Origin: Sphingomonadales bacterium
Lineage (GTDB): Bacteria > Pseudomonadota > Alphaproteobacteria > Sphingomonadales > Sphingomonadaceae
Direction of reading: 5' to 3'
DNA length: 5,581 bases
Assembly: GCA_013298745.1 (NCBI GenBank)
Contig: JAAFIT010000187.1
Coordinates: 1 to 5,581, forward strand
Made by a program: the position numbers and the translations under genes. This document shows, piece after piece, positions 4,272 to 5,581 of the stretch. The notes below the pieces were generated by a model. That model saw only the letters and a list, made by a program, of their open reading frames with translations. It was not told the DNA's origin and searched no databases. Every line of letters starts with the position of its first letter. Position 1 is the first letter of the stretch.

Positions 4272-5126
4272 CTACAGGCCGAAATGCTCGCGAATGATTT
4301 GCCAGCCTTCGGCAGCGGTTTCGACGATGTGGAAAAGCGACAAGTCGCTGCGCGCGATCACGCCTTCTTCCGCCAGCGCTTCGAAATTGACCACGGTGTT
4401 CCAGAAATCGCGGCCATAAAGCAGGATCGGCAATGGCGCGACCTTGCCGGTCTGCACCAGCGTCAGCAGCTCGAAAAGCTCATCGAACGTCCCGAAGCCG
4501 CCGGGAAACACCGCAACCGCCTTGGCGCGCATCAGGAAGTGCATCTTGCGCAGCGCGAAATAGTGAAACTGGAAACTCAGGCCCGGCGTCACATAGGGGT
4601 TCGGCACCTGTTCGAACGGCAGCACGATGTTGAGGCCCACCGACGGTGCACCAACATCATGGGCGCCGCGATTGGCCGCCTCCATCATCGATGGGCCGCC
4701 ACCCGAACACACGGTGAAACTGCGCTGGCCATTGTCATCGCGCGGCGTCGACGCCAGCGCCGCGAGTTCGCGCGCCACATCATAATAGCGCGCCTTGGCG
4801 ACCAGCCGCTCGGCGACCTTGCGGGCTTCGGGTGTCGTGGCAGACGCCAGCACACCGGCAGCCTCATCCGGCGAAGGAATGCGTGCCGAGCCGTAAAAGA
4901 CGAACAGCGAATCGATGCCCGCCTCGCTCAACGCCAGTTCGGTTTTCAGCAGTTCGAGCTGAAACCGCACCGGGCGCAGATCGTCGCGGAGCAGGAATTC
5001 ATTGTCCTGGAACGCCAGCGCATAGGCGGGATGTTCGGTTTGCGCCGTGCTCGTCGGCGCATTGGCGACAACGGCTTCTTCGCGGGCGGTGGGGAACAGG
5101 CGGGTGGGAACGTGCGGATGGCTCAT
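4272..5126 (-). CDS. LOG-family protein (TIGR00730-type, putative nucleotide phosphoribohydrolase)
   Basis: 284 residues from ATG 5126-5124; there is no strong Shine-Dalgarno, but no other ATG lies near the N-terminus. The Rossmann-like LOG core starts near 72 (SLFVFYGSAR), continues with CSGGGPSMMEAANRGA (140-155) and LRKMHF (192-197), and has the family signature PGGFGTFDELFE at 208-219. These are the nucleotide-binding and catalytic segments of enzymes that release ribose 5-phosphate from nucleoside monophosphates, including cytokinin precursors and, in bacterial PpnN, purine nucleotides. All key residues are present (R193, K194, E216). An N-terminal segment of about 70 residues, longer than in plant LOG proteins, precedes the core. 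The true substrate is unknown, and cytokinin production should not be assumed. The upstream SDR gene is on the same strand with a 50-nt gap, so co-transcription is possible. It converges on cycM across the terminator. Confidence 0.88.
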   Translation of the reverse strand: MSHPHVPTRLFPTAREEAVVANAPTSTAQTEHPAYALAFQDNEFLLRDDLRPVRFQLELLKTELALSEAGIDSLFVFYGSARIPSPDEAAGVLASATTPEARKVAERLVAKARYYDVARELAALASTPRDDNGQRSFTVCSGGGPSMMEAANRGAHDVGAPSVGLNIVLPFEQVPNPYVTPGLSFQFHYFALRKMHFLMRAKAVAVFPGGFGTFDELFELLTLVQTGKVAPLPILLYGRDFWNTVVNFEALAEEGVIARSDLSLFHIVETAAEGWQIIREHFGL

Positions 5127-5176
5127 GCTGCGGCGGTAGCCCTGTCCGCCGGCGAAGTCACCCCCGGTTTGCGGCG

Positions 5177-5581
5177 CTAAAGCCCCAGCAAACGCACCGC
5201 ATCAGCGACGCCCGTGTGGCGCGGACCCATGTCATCGGCAAGGTGGCGATGGGTCGGGATCCAGAAAAGTCCCCTGTCGAGCCCATCGAGCGCGATTTCG
5301 GCGCAGCGTTCGGCGGTGATGACGTGCATGTCCGCCGGCCAGCCCGCCGGATCGGGGCCAAGGCCATCCGCCGTCATGCCGGTATAGACGCCGCCGGGCA
5401 GCAGGATATGGACGTCGAGCGGCTTGTTGCCAGCCGCCATCTCGCCACGCAGCCATTCGGCGAGCACCAGCACGCCGTGTTTGGACGCCGCATACAGCCC
5501 GAGGCCAAAGCCCTTCACCGCATCGGGCACCGACAGCGAGTTTTCGCTGCCGGTGATCATCAGCCGCCCGCGGCGCCCATC
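5177..5581 (-). CDS. Short-chain dehydrogenase/reductase, C-terminal part
   Basis: The frame is open to the window edge: seven residues (DGRRGRL) precede the internal ATG at 5560, so the real start lies beyond 5581 and 134 residues are seen. The fragment holds the second half of an SDR Rossmann fold: strand MITGSENS with the likely catalytic Ser, the catalytic Tyr and Lys in YAASKH, and LPGGVYTGM, which matches the PGxVxTxM loop after strand six that contacts the NAD(P) nicotinamide. The cofactor motif GxxxGxG would lie upstream, outside the window, so cofactor preference and substrate cannot be judged. The visible stop is TAG at 5179-5177, 50 nt before the LOG gene start on the same strand. 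Confidence 0.85.
   Translation of the reverse strand, partial: DGRRGRLMITGSENSLSVPDAVKGFGLGLYAASKHGVLVLAEWLRGEMAAGNKPLDVHILLPGGVYTGMTADGLGPDPAGWPADMHVITAERCAEIALDGLDRGLFWIPTHRHLADDMGPRHTGVADAVRLLGL

Noticed and set aside
3960..5180. A 406-codon plus-strand open frame across the end of cycM, its terminator and the LOG gene
   Set aside because: It runs through an intrinsic terminator, starts inside cycM in another frame and is antisense to the well-supported LOG gene; its product is low-complexity Arg/Gln/His-rich sequence.

Overview
This high-GC window looks like ordinary chromosome from an alphaproteobacterium, most likely a sphingomonad. The evidence is the GC-rich third codon positions, a CycM-type membrane cytochrome c beginning MDSFE, an alphaproteobacterial style of prephenate dehydratase (ACT motif TKLESY), and M20 and LOG proteins of the kind I associate with that order. 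The taxon is an inference from protein style, not from a marker gene.

Layout: (1) 1-679, plus strand: the last 42 codons of an RsuA/RluB-type pseudouridine synthase, then rsmD 12 nt downstream, forming an rRNA-modification operon. (2) 685-742: a repeat element fills the gap between rsmD and the convergent M20 gene. (3) 742-2244, minus: a secreted M20-family metallopeptidase homologue in which several canonical metal ligands appear to be replaced. (4) 2245-2469: a 225-nt intergenic stretch with the M20 ribosome binding site and two near-identical 39-bp repeat units in inverted orientation. (5) 2470-3366, minus: pheA, a monofunctional prephenate dehydratase. (6) 3367-3555: a divergent control region with a 10-bp inverted repeat, a palindromic -10 element and a short hairpin. 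(7) 3556-4206, plus: cycM, a membrane-anchored cytochrome c with a TTG start and an Ala/Pro-rich tail, followed by an intrinsic terminator. (8) 4272-5126, minus: a LOG-family protein. (9) 5177-5581, minus: the C-terminal part of a short-chain dehydrogenase cut by the window edge.

The genes are mostly housekeeping: rRNA modification, phenylalanine synthesis, respiratory electron transfer, nucleotide metabolism or salvage. I found no defence system, CRISPR array, prophage, transposase or RNA gene. The points most worth a second look are the 39-bp hairpin repeat family (three copies, one compensatory stem-pair change, a consistent polarity to gene ends), the M20 protein with non-canonical metal ligands, and the compact divergent pheA/cycM control region.
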